DNA from: a virus
Virus record (IMG/VR): IMGVR_UViG_3300032323_000656
Location: 1 to 53,169 of that record
Length of the DNA: 53,169 bases
Direction: 5' to 3' (one strand)
The notes under the pieces are model-generated. The model had not been told where the DNA came from, made no database searches, and was given only the letters and a program-made list of their open reading frames with translations. Made by a program: the position numbers and the translations under genes. Numbering within the stretch: position 1 is the first letter of the stretch; each line of letters begins with the position of its first letter. Of this stretch, positions 46,518 to 53,169 are shown one piece after another.

Positions 46518-47564
46518 ATGCCAAGACTAAGCCTATGGAAACCCGAGAAAACTAATGACTACCATTTTATGGACAGGCTCATCCGTGAGCAGTTTATGGT
46601 AGGCGGAACCGGTGTGTTAATCCACAAATACTTACAACCAGCAGATCAGGGTGCCAGTACTGATCCGACCAAGCCTAACTATAGAGCAGATGATGTATTA
46701 AACGAAACTAAGATACAGGACTTGTTGTTCTTAGAAAATCGTGACAGAATTTATGATCCTGATATCTACGAACTTCGCGGAGTTTACAACGTAGGTGATC
46801 AAGACTTTGACCTAACTCAGTTCGGTTTGTTCTTAAGTGCCGATACTATCTACATTACATTCCATACCAATGATATGGTTGATCGTATGGGTCGTAAACT
46901 TATGGCCGGAGATGTTATTGAACTACCGCATATACGTGACGACTTATTATTAGATGAATCTAAGCCGGCTATCAATAAATTTTATGTTATTCAAGATGCT
47001 AGTCGTGCCGCAGAAGGTTTTAGTCAAACTTGGTATCCGCACATTTGGCGTATCAAAGCTAGCCCAATGACAGATGCACAAGAATATCGCGACATACTAT
47101 CACAAACTGCCGATAACGGTGTTGACACATTAAAAGATGCTCTAAGCACTTATCAACGAGAACTAGAAATTTCCAAAGCTATTATTGCTCGGGGCGAACA
47201 ACTTGCTCCTACTATATTAGATGATCAAAATAATTTGTTACAAGATAATACTAAAACATATCAAGAAAATGCTGATCCAACTTACGAGCACGGTGAACCA
47301 TTAAATTCTGGTTTAAGTTTTCCTTTAAATCCGCATCAAGGTGATTTCTTTTTACGCACAGATTATCAACCTGCGGCATTATTTGCTTATCGAGGAACAC
47401 GTTGGCAACGCATCACAACTCCAAATGGACCAGTTGATCTAAGAGATAGCGTATTGAATGCTTCTAATTTTATTAATAATACTTCTACAACTGTAGTAGG
47501 TAATGAAGAAATACCAGAACGTCAAGCACTAAGTCAGATAGTTAAACCTAAGACAGATTTCTAA
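46518..47564 (+). CDS. 14: Neck protein (T4 gp14)
   Basis: 348 residues. Core landmarks: NDYHFMDRLIREQFMVGGTG, NETKIQDLLFLENRDRIYDP, TFHTNDMVDRMGRKLMAGDV, ELPHIRDDLLL and WYPHIWRIKASPM. This matches gp14 neck proteins of T4-like phages (the GD-I-E-LPH motif is the usual signature). The C-terminal 110 residues include FPLNPHQGDFFLRTDYQP and ALFAYRGTRWQRIT, a Trp module also seen in the sheath. It starts the rightward neck and tail-completion block. Confidence 0.85.
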   Translation: MPRLSLWKPEKTNDYHFMDRLIREQFMVGGTGVLIHKYLQPADQGASTDPTKPNYRADDVLNETKIQDLLFLENRDRIYDPDIYELRGVYNVGDQDFDLTQFGLFLSADTIYITFHTNDMVDRMGRKLMAGDVIELPHIRDDLLLDESKPAINKFYVIQDASRAAEGFSQTWYPHIWRIKASPMTDAQEYRDILSQTADNGVDTLKDALSTYQRELEISKAIIARGEQLAPTILDDQNNLLQDNTKTYQENADPTYEHGEPLNSGLSFPLNPHQGDFFLRTDYQPAALFAYRGTRWQRITTPNGPVDLRDSVLNASNFINNTSTTVVGNEEIPERQALSQIVKPKTDF

Positions 47565-47566
47565 TT

Positions 47567-48919
47567 ATGCAATATTTTTATGACGAACAAATAAGAAAAT
47601 ACCTAACGCAGTTTATGCGTATTCTTGGCGGCTTTAGTGTAAAGACTGGCAAAGATCGTAATGGCGCCGAATCTTATATTCAAGTACCTGTACGCTACGG
47701 TGACATTAATCGTATGGCTGCTCATATACTAAAAAATCAAAGTGAGAACATGATCAATACTGTTCCATTTATCAGTTGCTATGTTACTGATATGACTATT
47801 AGTGCTGAACGCAGAATGAATCCTACTCACGTAGATAAAGTCAAGGTATATGAAAAGAAATTTGATCCAGTTGCCGGAGAATATATAGACGGTGAAGTAG
47901 GTAATACTTATACCATCGAACGCTACATGCCTGTGCCCTACGATTTAACAGTACAAGTAGATATTTGGACCAGCAACACTGATCAAAAACTTCAATTAAT
48001 GGAACAGTTGTTAGTATTGTTTAATCCTAGTATTAATTTGAAAGTCAACGATAATCCGTTTGATTGGAGTAATCTAACTTATACAGAATTAGTAAACGTA
48101 GTTTGGAGTGTGCGACAAGTACCGCAGGGTACTGATGATATCATCGATGTCGCTGCCATGAACTTTACTATACCTATATTAATTAACCCTCCTGCAAAGT
48201 TAAAGCGTCAGACATTAATTCACACTATATTAACAGAAATACGCAGAAACAAAGAAGGTGAACAATTAGATTGGGTTCCTAGTGATCCTATCCCTAACAA
48301 AGAATGGCTTGTTATAACTTTTGAAAATTTAAAATTACAAGTTCAAATTCAAGGTGATCAAGCTATACTATTAAATAGTGCAGGCGGAGTTACAAATCAA
48401 AATGGTGATCCTTTGAGCTGGGTAGAAACACTAAAGCCATACGGCGAACTAAGACTAGGAATTAGTAATTTAAGATTACGTAGAGGCAGCGATCCTAGTG
48501 ATCCTAGTCAAGATATAGTTGCTATTATTAATGACATAGATTTATCGCAACCTAATATTGCAAATATAACTGTAGATTCTACTACATTACCTAATGTAAC
48601 TACTCCTGCTGTTGATGCTATTATTAATCCTACTAAGAGTGCTCCTGGTAAAAATTTACCTACAGCTACTACAGGACAACGCTATCTTGTATTAGAAGAT
48701 GTTCCTAATACCAGCGCATGGGGAATAACTAATGCACAAGCTAATGATATTATACAATACAACGGAAGTAGTTGGATTATCAGTTTCAGTAGTATAAGTA
48801 ATGTTAATGCTGTTGTATTGAATGCAACAACAGGGTTGTACTACGAGTGGCGCGAAGGTCAATGGATCAGTGCTGTAGAAGGTACTTATCAAAACGGATG
48901 GTGGAGATTATATCTTTGA
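47567..48919 (+). CDS. 15: Tail terminator / sheath stabiliser (T4 gp15)
   Basis: 450 residues, against 272 in T4. The N-terminal 230 residues are gp15: YFYDEQIRKYLTQFMRILGG, VPVRYGDINRMAAHILKNQS, YMPVPYDLTVQVDIWTSNTD and VAAMNFTIPILINPPAKLKR. The additional C-terminal part ends in a module with NDIIQYNGSSWIISF and YEWREGQWISA, related to the Trp-rich modules in gp18. It caps the tail tube and joins it to the head. It begins 2 bases after gp14. Confidence 0.85.
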   Translation: MQYFYDEQIRKYLTQFMRILGGFSVKTGKDRNGAESYIQVPVRYGDINRMAAHILKNQSENMINTVPFISCYVTDMTISAERRMNPTHVDKVKVYEKKFDPVAGEYIDGEVGNTYTIERYMPVPYDLTVQVDIWTSNTDQKLQLMEQLLVLFNPSINLKVNDNPFDWSNLTYTELVNVVWSVRQVPQGTDDIIDVAAMNFTIPILINPPAKLKRQTLIHTILTEIRRNKEGEQLDWVPSDPIPNKEWLVITFENLKLQVQIQGDQAILLNSAGGVTNQNGDPLSWVETLKPYGELRLGISNLRLRRGSDPSDPSQDIVAIINDIDLSQPNIANITVDSTTLPNVTTPAVDAIINPTKSAPGKNLPTATTGQRYLVLEDVPNTSAWGITNAQANDIIQYNGSSWIISFSSISNVNAVVLNATTGLYYEWREGQWISAVEGTYQNGWWRLYL

Positions 48920-49389
48920 AACAATTTAAAGGCGTCGGGGCGATTATAGTCAGTGAACAAACTGGCAAGGTTATGACTGTACTTCGTAGTCCTGAAGAAA
49001 GTTATCCTAATACTTGGACATTTGCTGGCGGCAAAGTCGAAGAAAATGAAAGCCCGAACAACGCATTAATTAGAGAACTCGACGAAGAATTACAATTAAC
49101 TAAGATCAAAAAAATAATTCCCTTACATAGATATCAAAGTAGAAGTAACGACTTTGTCTACGACACTTTTGTTGTTTTAGTTTCTAAGGAATTTGTTCCT
49201 GAATTAAACTGGGAAAACGCAGGATATGCGTGGACTAGCATAGATTCGTTGCCAAGTCCTTTACATCCAAAAGCAAGACAAATGATCAGTTCATCAAGAC
49301 TAATTAAGAAATTTAAGAATTTTTATAATTGGGTAGATAAAAAGAATGGCAGAGATAATACAGTTTCCAAGAAAAACCCAACCAATTAA
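48916..49389 (+). CDS. Nudix hydrolase, TTG start
   Basis: 157 residues. The Nudix box is complete: G-x5-E-x7-RE-L-x-EE-L in GGKVEENESPNNALIRELDEELQ. It hydrolyses nucleoside-diphosphate derivatives, perhaps oxidised nucleotides or NAD-type compounds. The start at TTG 48916 is supported by GGTGGAG 9 bases upstream and a TTGA overlap with the gp15 stop. An ATG at 48898 inside gp15 is an alternative. It is in the same transcript as gp14 and gp15. Confidence 0.88.
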   Translation: MKQFKGVGAIIVSEQTGKVMTVLRSPEESYPNTWTFAGGKVEENESPNNALIRELDEELQLTKIKKIIPLHRYQSRSNDFVYDTFVVLVSKEFVPELNWENAGYAWTSIDSLPSPLHPKARQMISSSRLIKKFKNFYNWVDKKNGRDNTVSKKNPTN

Positions 49390-49732
49390 AGTTGTTAAAT
49401 CAGTTGATTTATATCATTGTTGGGATTACCGACTTAATAACCCGTTATTGAATAGTATGTTTAAGCCTGAAGTATCTTATGTAGAACGCTGGTTTTTACA
49501 GACTAAACATTTATTAAATAACGAGGAACTAAATCATCCTCTTATAAAATTATTGTTTAGCTTAGAAGATAACACTCTCAATCTATTAATAGAGTGCACC
49601 GAAAAAGACTTGGCTATTCAAAGAGAATTTGCAGATGAGTGGTATAAAGATTCTACCGATGTTAACATCGGTAAACTAAATCGTTGGTTAGTTAAGTGGC
49701 AAGGTTTACAACAATATCGTCTGCGTTCTTAA
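49346..49732 (+). CDS. Conserved hypothetical protein
   Basis: 128 residues beginning MAEIIQFPRKTQPIKVV, a style of opening common in small phage proteins. The body has LLIECTEKDLAIQREF and WYKDSTDVNIGKLNRW, helical. It overlaps the Nudix gene by 44 bases and the convergent glycosyltransferase gene by 41, so it is squeezed between two transcription units. Function unknown. Confidence 0.65.
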   Translation: MAEIIQFPRKTQPIKVVKSVDLYHCWDYRLNNPLLNSMFKPEVSYVERWFLQTKHLLNNEELNHPLIKLLFSLEDNTLNLLIECTEKDLAIQREFADEWYKDSTDVNIGKLNRWLVKWQGLQQYRLRS

Positions 49733-50321
49733 ATTCTTTAAGTCCGAGATGTCCTATTTCAAAACTAACTTTAACATCTAACCATACCGGTATATTATTG
49801 TTTTTGCAGTTTCTAAAAAACTCAATATCTTCTCCAGTATATTGACCATTATTAAAACCTAAAATAAACCAAGGCAACTCTAGTTTATTAAACACATCGA
49901 TTTGTATTAAACAAAATCCCAGTGCCATTGCTTCTACTAGTATATGACTATCTGTTTGTTCTTTTAATCTAACATATGTATTCCAGTTATCTATACTATG
50001 CCATGCTGTAGGAATAACTGGTTCGATACGTTTACTATAGGCTGCTCCTACTACTGGTTCATTAAAGTTTAATAACTCTATTACATGATTTGGTTTGAAT
50101 ATAATGTCACTGTCAATAAACATAACATGTGTAGCACCCCATTCTCGGGCAGCTTTAACCAATTCATGTCTCTGATTAGCAATTAGTGTTCCTGGACTTA
50201 AGAATAGACTATGATCTATACCAACATTTGATAATACCTTGCCTAAATTGTATAAACTAAATGCACACCTGCTATGCATTTGTTCCCTAGTGGGCATACA
50301 TATTGCTATTTTATGTTTCAT
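49692..50321 (-). CDS. GT-A type glycosyltransferase
   Basis: 209 residues. The nucleotide-sugar region is THVMFIDSDIIFKPNHV with a DSD metal-binding motif near residue 72. Acceptor-side elements include MALGFCLIQIDVF and YTGEDIEFFRNCKNNN (acidic ED typical of GT2-like enzymes). It opens KIAICMPTREQMHSRCA as these phage enzymes often do. It could modify virion proteins, DNA or host glycans. It follows a late gene with one base overlap, so probably late. Confidence 0.88.
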   Translation of the reverse strand: MKHKIAICMPTREQMHSRCAFSLYNLGKVLSNVGIDHSLFLSPGTLIANQRHELVKAAREWGATHVMFIDSDIIFKPNHVIELLNFNEPVVGAAYSKRIEPVIPTAWHSIDNWNTYVRLKEQTDSHILVEAMALGFCLIQIDVFNKLELPWFILGFNNGQYTGEDIEFFRNCKNNNIPVWLDVKVSFEIGHLGLKEFKNADDIVVNLAT

Positions 50322-50890
50322 TACTTAATTTTTTTTAGTGTTAGAGTAGTAGGAACGGAGTTAGCAGAATCTTCAGGAAGTCCAGAATTTGCATACGCTT
50401 CTTCTTGTCCTTGATTAATACCGATTTCTTCTTCAGCTTTTAATGTTGCTTCTTTTATAGTGTTTGCTAATTTTACACAAATCTGTGTTGCTCTTATATA
50501 TAACTCTTCTGGCAACTTTGCCATTTTTGTCATTGTATCTACACTTAGTTTTCCGTATGTGAGCAATTCGATTGCAGCTATTTTTCCTAGATGCTCTGTC
50601 CAATATTCTCTTTCCAGCATTTCCCAGTTAGCTACTTTAGATTCCAATTCAGCTAAATCTTGTGCAAGTAAAATTTCTTCCAAAGTTCGTTTTTCTTCTT
50701 CAAGACAGATAGTCTCGTATTGTCTAGTTTCGTTAAGAAGATCACTGTTGATTTTTCTAATTCTATTTACTAGTTCAATAACGTATCTTGCATTTGAAAA
50801 TCCTGATTGGGGATGAAAGTTTTCCCTCTCAAATGAACTTTGCACATTATAAGGACACAGTTCAAAAAGTTTTGTTAGTTTGTAAGTCAT
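50321..50890 (-). CDS. Conserved hypothetical protein with gated ribosome site
   Basis: 189 residues, helical and acidic (NETRQYETICLEEEKRTLEE, LEREYWTEHLGKIAAIELL), with an opening KLTKLFELCPYNVQSSFERE. The C-terminus is low-complexity. It is not recognised. A hairpin in the leader hides its GAGG ribosome site and overlaps an exact TATAAATAC late promoter, so strict late expression is predicted. It is co-transcribed with the glycosyltransferase. Confidence 0.7.
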   Translation of the reverse strand: MTYKLTKLFELCPYNVQSSFERENFHPQSGFSNARYVIELVNRIRKINSDLLNETRQYETICLEEEKRTLEEILLAQDLAELESKVANWEMLEREYWTEHLGKIAAIELLTYGKLSVDTMTKMAKLPEELYIRATQICVKLANTIKEATLKAEEEIGINQGQEEAYANSGLPEDSANSVPTTLTLKKIK

Positions 50891-50892
50891 AA

Positions 50893-50924
50893 AAATACCT
50901 CAATATGTTAGTACTGAGGTATTT
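50893..50924 (-). promoter_or_regulatory. Hairpin sequestering a late-gene ribosome-binding site
   Basis: A perfect 10-bp stem (50893-50902 with 50915-50924), 12-base loop, directly before the ATG at 50890. The arm nearest the start contains TGAGG. The late promoter 50919-50927 overlaps the distal arm, so late transcripts begin inside the structure and cannot form it. Confidence 0.75.
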
Positions 50925-50927
50925 ATA
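50919..50927 (-). promoter_or_regulatory. T4-type late promoter, exact consensus TATAAATAC
   Basis: TATAAATAC on the minus strand, overlapping the distal arm of the leader hairpin. The predicted start is near 50913. Confidence 0.8.
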
Positions 50928-50942
50928 AGTGTAATTCTTATA

Positions 50943-51143
50943 TTAATGATTGAATGGTGTAGTGCGTCCACCGAATCTAGAACTTAAACTAATTTGAGTT
51001 CCTGCCGATTGTCCGACCAATGTACCTAACACACCACTTAATGTAATATTAGTGCCGGCTGCTGGTGGATAAGGTTGGTTTCCGTATGCCCTACGCACAC
51101 GACCCATTGCAATTTCAGAACCTGTTGCTGGTAATAAAGCCAT
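50943..51143 (-). CDS. Short tail-fibre-type protein
   Basis: 66 residues opening MALLPATGSEIAMGRVRRAYG with an SSRFGGRT end. Small proteins that start MALPxxGxIxMxxI and carry Ser/Gly-rich repeats are common among phage tail fibre genes, and this one lies next to the S74 fibre gene. It is Gly/Ala/Thr-rich. A fibre-tip or fibre-associated role is inferred. It has a GATAAATA promoter (51163-51170) and an AGGAG site. Confidence 0.65.
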   Translation of the reverse strand: MALLPATGSEIAMGRVRRAYGNQPYPPAAGTNITLSGVLGTLVGQSAGTQISLSSRFGGRTTPFNH

Positions 51144-51162
51144 TTATGATCTCCTGTTGAAT

Positions 51163-51170
51163 TATTTATC
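51163..51170 (-). promoter_or_regulatory. T4-type late promoter
   Basis: GATAAATA on the minus strand, 19 bases before the ATG at 51143, within a TTATTTA-TCG-TAAATAA inverted repeat. CAGGAG follows. Confidence 0.65.
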
Positions 51171-51192
51171 GTAAATAATGTCTTTGACTTAC

Positions 51193-51216
51193 AAGAAGGG
51201 AGTTTCCTCCCTTCTT
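51193..51216 (-). terminator. Hairpin terminator after the tail-fibre gene
   Basis: A perfect 10-bp stem AAGAAGGGAG/CTCCCTTCTT (51193-51202 with 51207-51216), TTTC loop on the plus strand. It lies 8 bases after the fibre stop codon. On the minus strand the tail is UUCUUGU, weaker than on the plus strand. Confidence 0.75.
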
Positions 51217-51224
51217 TTTACATA

Positions 51225-53169
51225 TTATTGTAAAGTCTTTTTAACATCCTTACGAAGTTCTTCAATCATAGCTTGTTGCTCTTTAATAGCTTCAACTAGC
51301 ACGGATACAACTTTGTCATAACGGATGGTTTTGTAACCTTCCAATGCTGACTGAGTAACCAATTCTGGCATAACTGCTTCAACTTCTTGAGCTAATAAAC
51401 CAATTTGGTTATCATAACGTGAAACGCCTAATTCGTGAGCTAAGTCGTTGGCCTTGTATGTGTAACCACCAATTGCCATAACTTTATCTAACGCACCTTG
51501 AATTGGAGCAATATCTTGCTTCAAACGTTCGTCGGAGAAGTAAGCTGTAATTTCACCAGTTGCTGTAATGCTACCAGATACTGTTAAAGCGCCTGTGCTC
51601 ATTGCACGACTTGTAGTGGCGCCACGAGCAACAACTGCATCCAATGTACTTGTTTCTGAGTAACCAGTAATGAAACCGGCACCGTTAGTCAATTGGTTAG
51701 TGTTAGTAGGAATTGTAATTACACCAGTAGAACTGTTGTAAGCACCGCTACCTGCTGTGAAGCTAACTGCTGCGCGAGCACGAGCGTCTGTGTAGTACAA
51801 GTTTGTACCTTCACTGATACCACTAGTGCTTGGAGTTGTATAGCTGAATACACCAGTTGAACTGTTGTAAGATAAGCTACCACTTGCACTTACCGCACTA
51901 CGAGCGCGAGCATTTGTGAAGTACAAGTTTGTGCTACCTTCAGTGATCTCGTCTGTGTTGTCTTTACCTTGTACTGCACTATCAACATAACTTGTTGTTG
52001 CAAAGTTTGCACCGTTAGTCAATTGGTTAGTGTTTGTAGGAATAGTGATTACACCAGTTGAGCTGTTATATGCACCAGAACCTGCTGCAAAGCTAACTGC
52101 TCCACGTGCCAATGTATTGCTGAAATACTTATTGCTTGAGCCTTCACTAATTGCATCAGTATCTAATGTACGTGTGCCGCCTAGTGCAACGCTTGTACCG
52201 TTGATTGTAATGCTGTTGTTAGCCAATGAATTATTAGGAATAGAACCCAAGTTAAATACACCAGTTGAGCTGTTATAACTAATACCTGTATTACTTGTAA
52301 CACTCAATGCACTACGAGCGCGAGCTGCTGTGTGATATAAGTTTGTTGAACCTTCAGCTAAGTCATCTGTACCAGTTGCCATTGGGTAGTAAACAGCGCC
52401 GTTGTTAGTAAATGTCCACTTTGTAGAACCTTCGTTCCAACGTAATTGTACATTTGCTTCGTCACCGCGTTCAACTTCGATACCAGCATTTTGTGTTGGT
52501 GTGCCTGTAGTATCGCTGTTCAATGTTAAGATGTTGTCTGCAACTGAAACTGTATTAGAGTTAACTGTTGTTGTTGTACCACTAACTGTAAAGTTACCAG
52601 CAACTACAACACCTGTCGAATCGACTGTTAGAGCTGTATTACCGTCAACTGTAACTGTAACTGTACCAGTGCCGCTGTCGACTACTGCAACGCTTGAGTT
52701 ACCTTGTGTAATAGAACTTGTGCTGATGTTACCGATAGCTGTATCAACATAAGTCTTTGTGGCCGCATCGCTGCCAGAACTCGGAGCACCTAGACCGATA
52801 ACTTTGTTACCGTTCATTTCGATGTTATCACCAAAGTTAACTTTGATACCTGAACTGTCAGTAATGTTCTTACCACTAGTAATTTGTAGAGTACTATCTA
52901 CTTGTAATGTTGTTGTGCTCGTACCTAACTGTAAAATACCGTTACCAAGTGTCTTGATACGGATATTTTGATCTTCGTCAGCACTAAATGTAATTGTACC
53001 TGTATCGTCTTGTAGAACTTTTTGTCCGTTAACATACAAAGAACCCGGACCAACGTAGATATCTTTCCACTGTCTTGTTGGGCTACCTAGGTCATAAGTA
53101 ATGTCTGCGCTAGGAATGATGTCACCAGCAATACTGCTAATACCACCTGTTAATGTTAAACCTCCAAAA
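51225..53169 (-). CDS. Tail fibre with C-terminal S74 (ICA) chaperone domain, 5' end outside window
   Basis: At least 648 residues; the frame stays open to the right edge, so the N-terminus is missing (an in-frame TTG at 53039 is not the real start). Upstream residues include DITYDLGSPTRQWKDIYVG, a common fibre repeat. The shaft has repeats of the types EGSTNLYFTNARARSAVS and YNSSTGVITIPTNTNQLTNG. The C-terminus is an S74 intramolecular chaperone: YFSDERLKQDI (cleavage Ser, Lys dyad), then IGLLAQEVEAVMPELV and IRYDKVVSVLVEAIKEQ. It autocleaves after trimerisation. Confidence 0.93.
   Translation of the reverse strand, partial: FGGLTLTGGISSIAGDIIPSADITYDLGSPTRQWKDIYVGPGSLYVNGQKVLQDDTGTITFSADEDQNIRIKTLGNGILQLGTSTTTLQVDSTLQITSGKNITDSSGIKVNFGDNIEMNGNKVIGLGAPSSGSDAATKTYVDTAIGNISTSSITQGNSSVAVVDSGTGTVTVTVDGNTALTVDSTGVVVAGNFTVSGTTTTVNSNTVSVADNILTLNSDTTGTPTQNAGIEVERGDEANVQLRWNEGSTKWTFTNNGAVYYPMATGTDDLAEGSTNLYHTAARARSALSVTSNTGISYNSSTGVFNLGSIPNNSLANNSITINGTSVALGGTRTLDTDAISEGSSNKYFSNTLARGAVSFAAGSGAYNSSTGVITIPTNTNQLTNGANFATTSYVDSAVQGKDNTDEITEGSTNLYFTNARARSAVSASGSLSYNSSTGVFSYTTPSTSGISEGTNLYYTDARARAAVSFTAGSGAYNSSTGVITIPTNTNQLTNGAGFITGYSETSTLDAVVARGATTSRAMSTGALTVSGSITATGEITAYFSDERLKQDIAPIQGALDKVMAIGGYTYKANDLAHELGVSRYDNQIGLLAQEVEAVMPELVTQSALEGYKTIRYDKVVSVLVEAIKEQQAMIEELRKDVKKTLQ
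51681..51780 (-). repeat. Tail-fibre repeat, copy A
   Basis: A roughly 100-base unit encoding an AGSGAYNSSTGVITIPTN-type shaft segment. A second copy lies at about 52011-52110, 330 bases apart, with mostly synonymous differences. Confidence 0.8.
52011..52110 (-). repeat. Tail-fibre repeat, copy B
   Basis: Second copy of the unit at 51681-51780. The first 20 bases are identical in the two copies. Such repeats allow fibre length change by recombination. Confidence 0.8.

Noticed and set aside
48847-48915. Nudix start at 48847 inside gp15
   Set aside because: The TTG at 48916 has a well-placed GGAG and the common 4-base stop-start overlap.

Overview
This window is part of the genome of a T4-like contractile-tailed phage (myovirus). 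The T4 hallmark genes are present: terminase subunits gp16 and gp17, tail sheath gp18, tail tube gp19, neck and tail-completion proteins gp13, gp14 and gp15, head-completion protein gp4, ssDNA-binding protein gp32, UvsX, UvsY, UvsW, helicase gp41, primase gp61, a probable clamp-loader subunit gp62, NrdA/NrdB, a gp1-like dNMP kinase and an S74-type tail fibre. Many small conserved proteins resemble those of uncultured aquatic T4-like phages. The DNA is AT-rich and almost everything reads leftward (minus strand). The early promoters match the proteobacterial sigma70 consensus very closely (TTGACA-N17-TATAAT, often with an extended -10), and the exported proteins carry Gram-negative-type signal peptides. 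A proteobacterial host, possibly betaproteobacterial, is therefore inferred.

Layout. 1-6.1 kb is a nucleotide-reduction and redox block: a PAAR-like protein cut by the edge, an Sm-like small protein, two glutaredoxins, a CDGSH-like Fe-S protein, NrdB, then a cupin and a class II aldolase inserted before NrdA. 6.2-12.8 kb holds a RecB/Cas4-type nuclease and a run of small proteins of unknown or inferred virion function, including a very basic probable internal head protein and a holin-like coiled-coil/TM protein. 12.8-21.9 kb is replication: gp41, gp61, a BppU-like appendage protein, a fatty-acid desaturase, a 192-residue mini-DnaE-like protein, a zinc-finger protein, probable gp62 and UvsW. 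21.9-28 kb is an accessory block in which the genes mostly have their own strong promoters and terminators: a PD-(D/E)XK nuclease, an HNH nuclease, a ParB/DGQHR protein, an exported subtilase with an autotransporter-like C-terminus and an AAA ATPase. 28-31 kb is recombination (UvsY, UvsX, gp32). 31-43 kb is head and tail morphogenesis with gp17, gp16, gp4, tubes, sheath, nucleotide enzymes and gp13. 43-46 kb is a second accessory block: a polysaccharide-lyase lipoprotein, an unknown protein and a zinc metalloprotease. 46.5-49.7 kb is a rightward block (gp14, gp15, Nudix hydrolase). 49.7-53.2 kb is leftward again: a glycosyltransferase and tail-fibre genes, the last running off the window.

Expression. 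Two promoter classes are visible by eye: host sigma70 promoters, mainly before replication and accessory genes, and T4-type late promoters (TATAAATA and close variants) before structural genes. Several promoters of both classes sit only 4-8 bases before the start codon, which predicts leaderless mRNAs. At two late genes the late promoter lies inside a hairpin that would hide the ribosome-binding site in read-through transcripts, the logic known from T4 genes e and soc. Several intrinsic terminators overlap the next gene's promoter.

Most notable candidates: the miniature C-family polymerase-like protein (17697-18275), two exported host-surface enzymes (subtilase 24293-26377 and polysaccharide-lyase lipoprotein 43154-44005), the aldolase/cupin pair between nrdA and nrdB, the leaderless and hairpin-gated promoters, and a tryptophan-rich module shared by sheath, gp14 and gp15. 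All functional calls are from reading motifs by eye; no database search was run.
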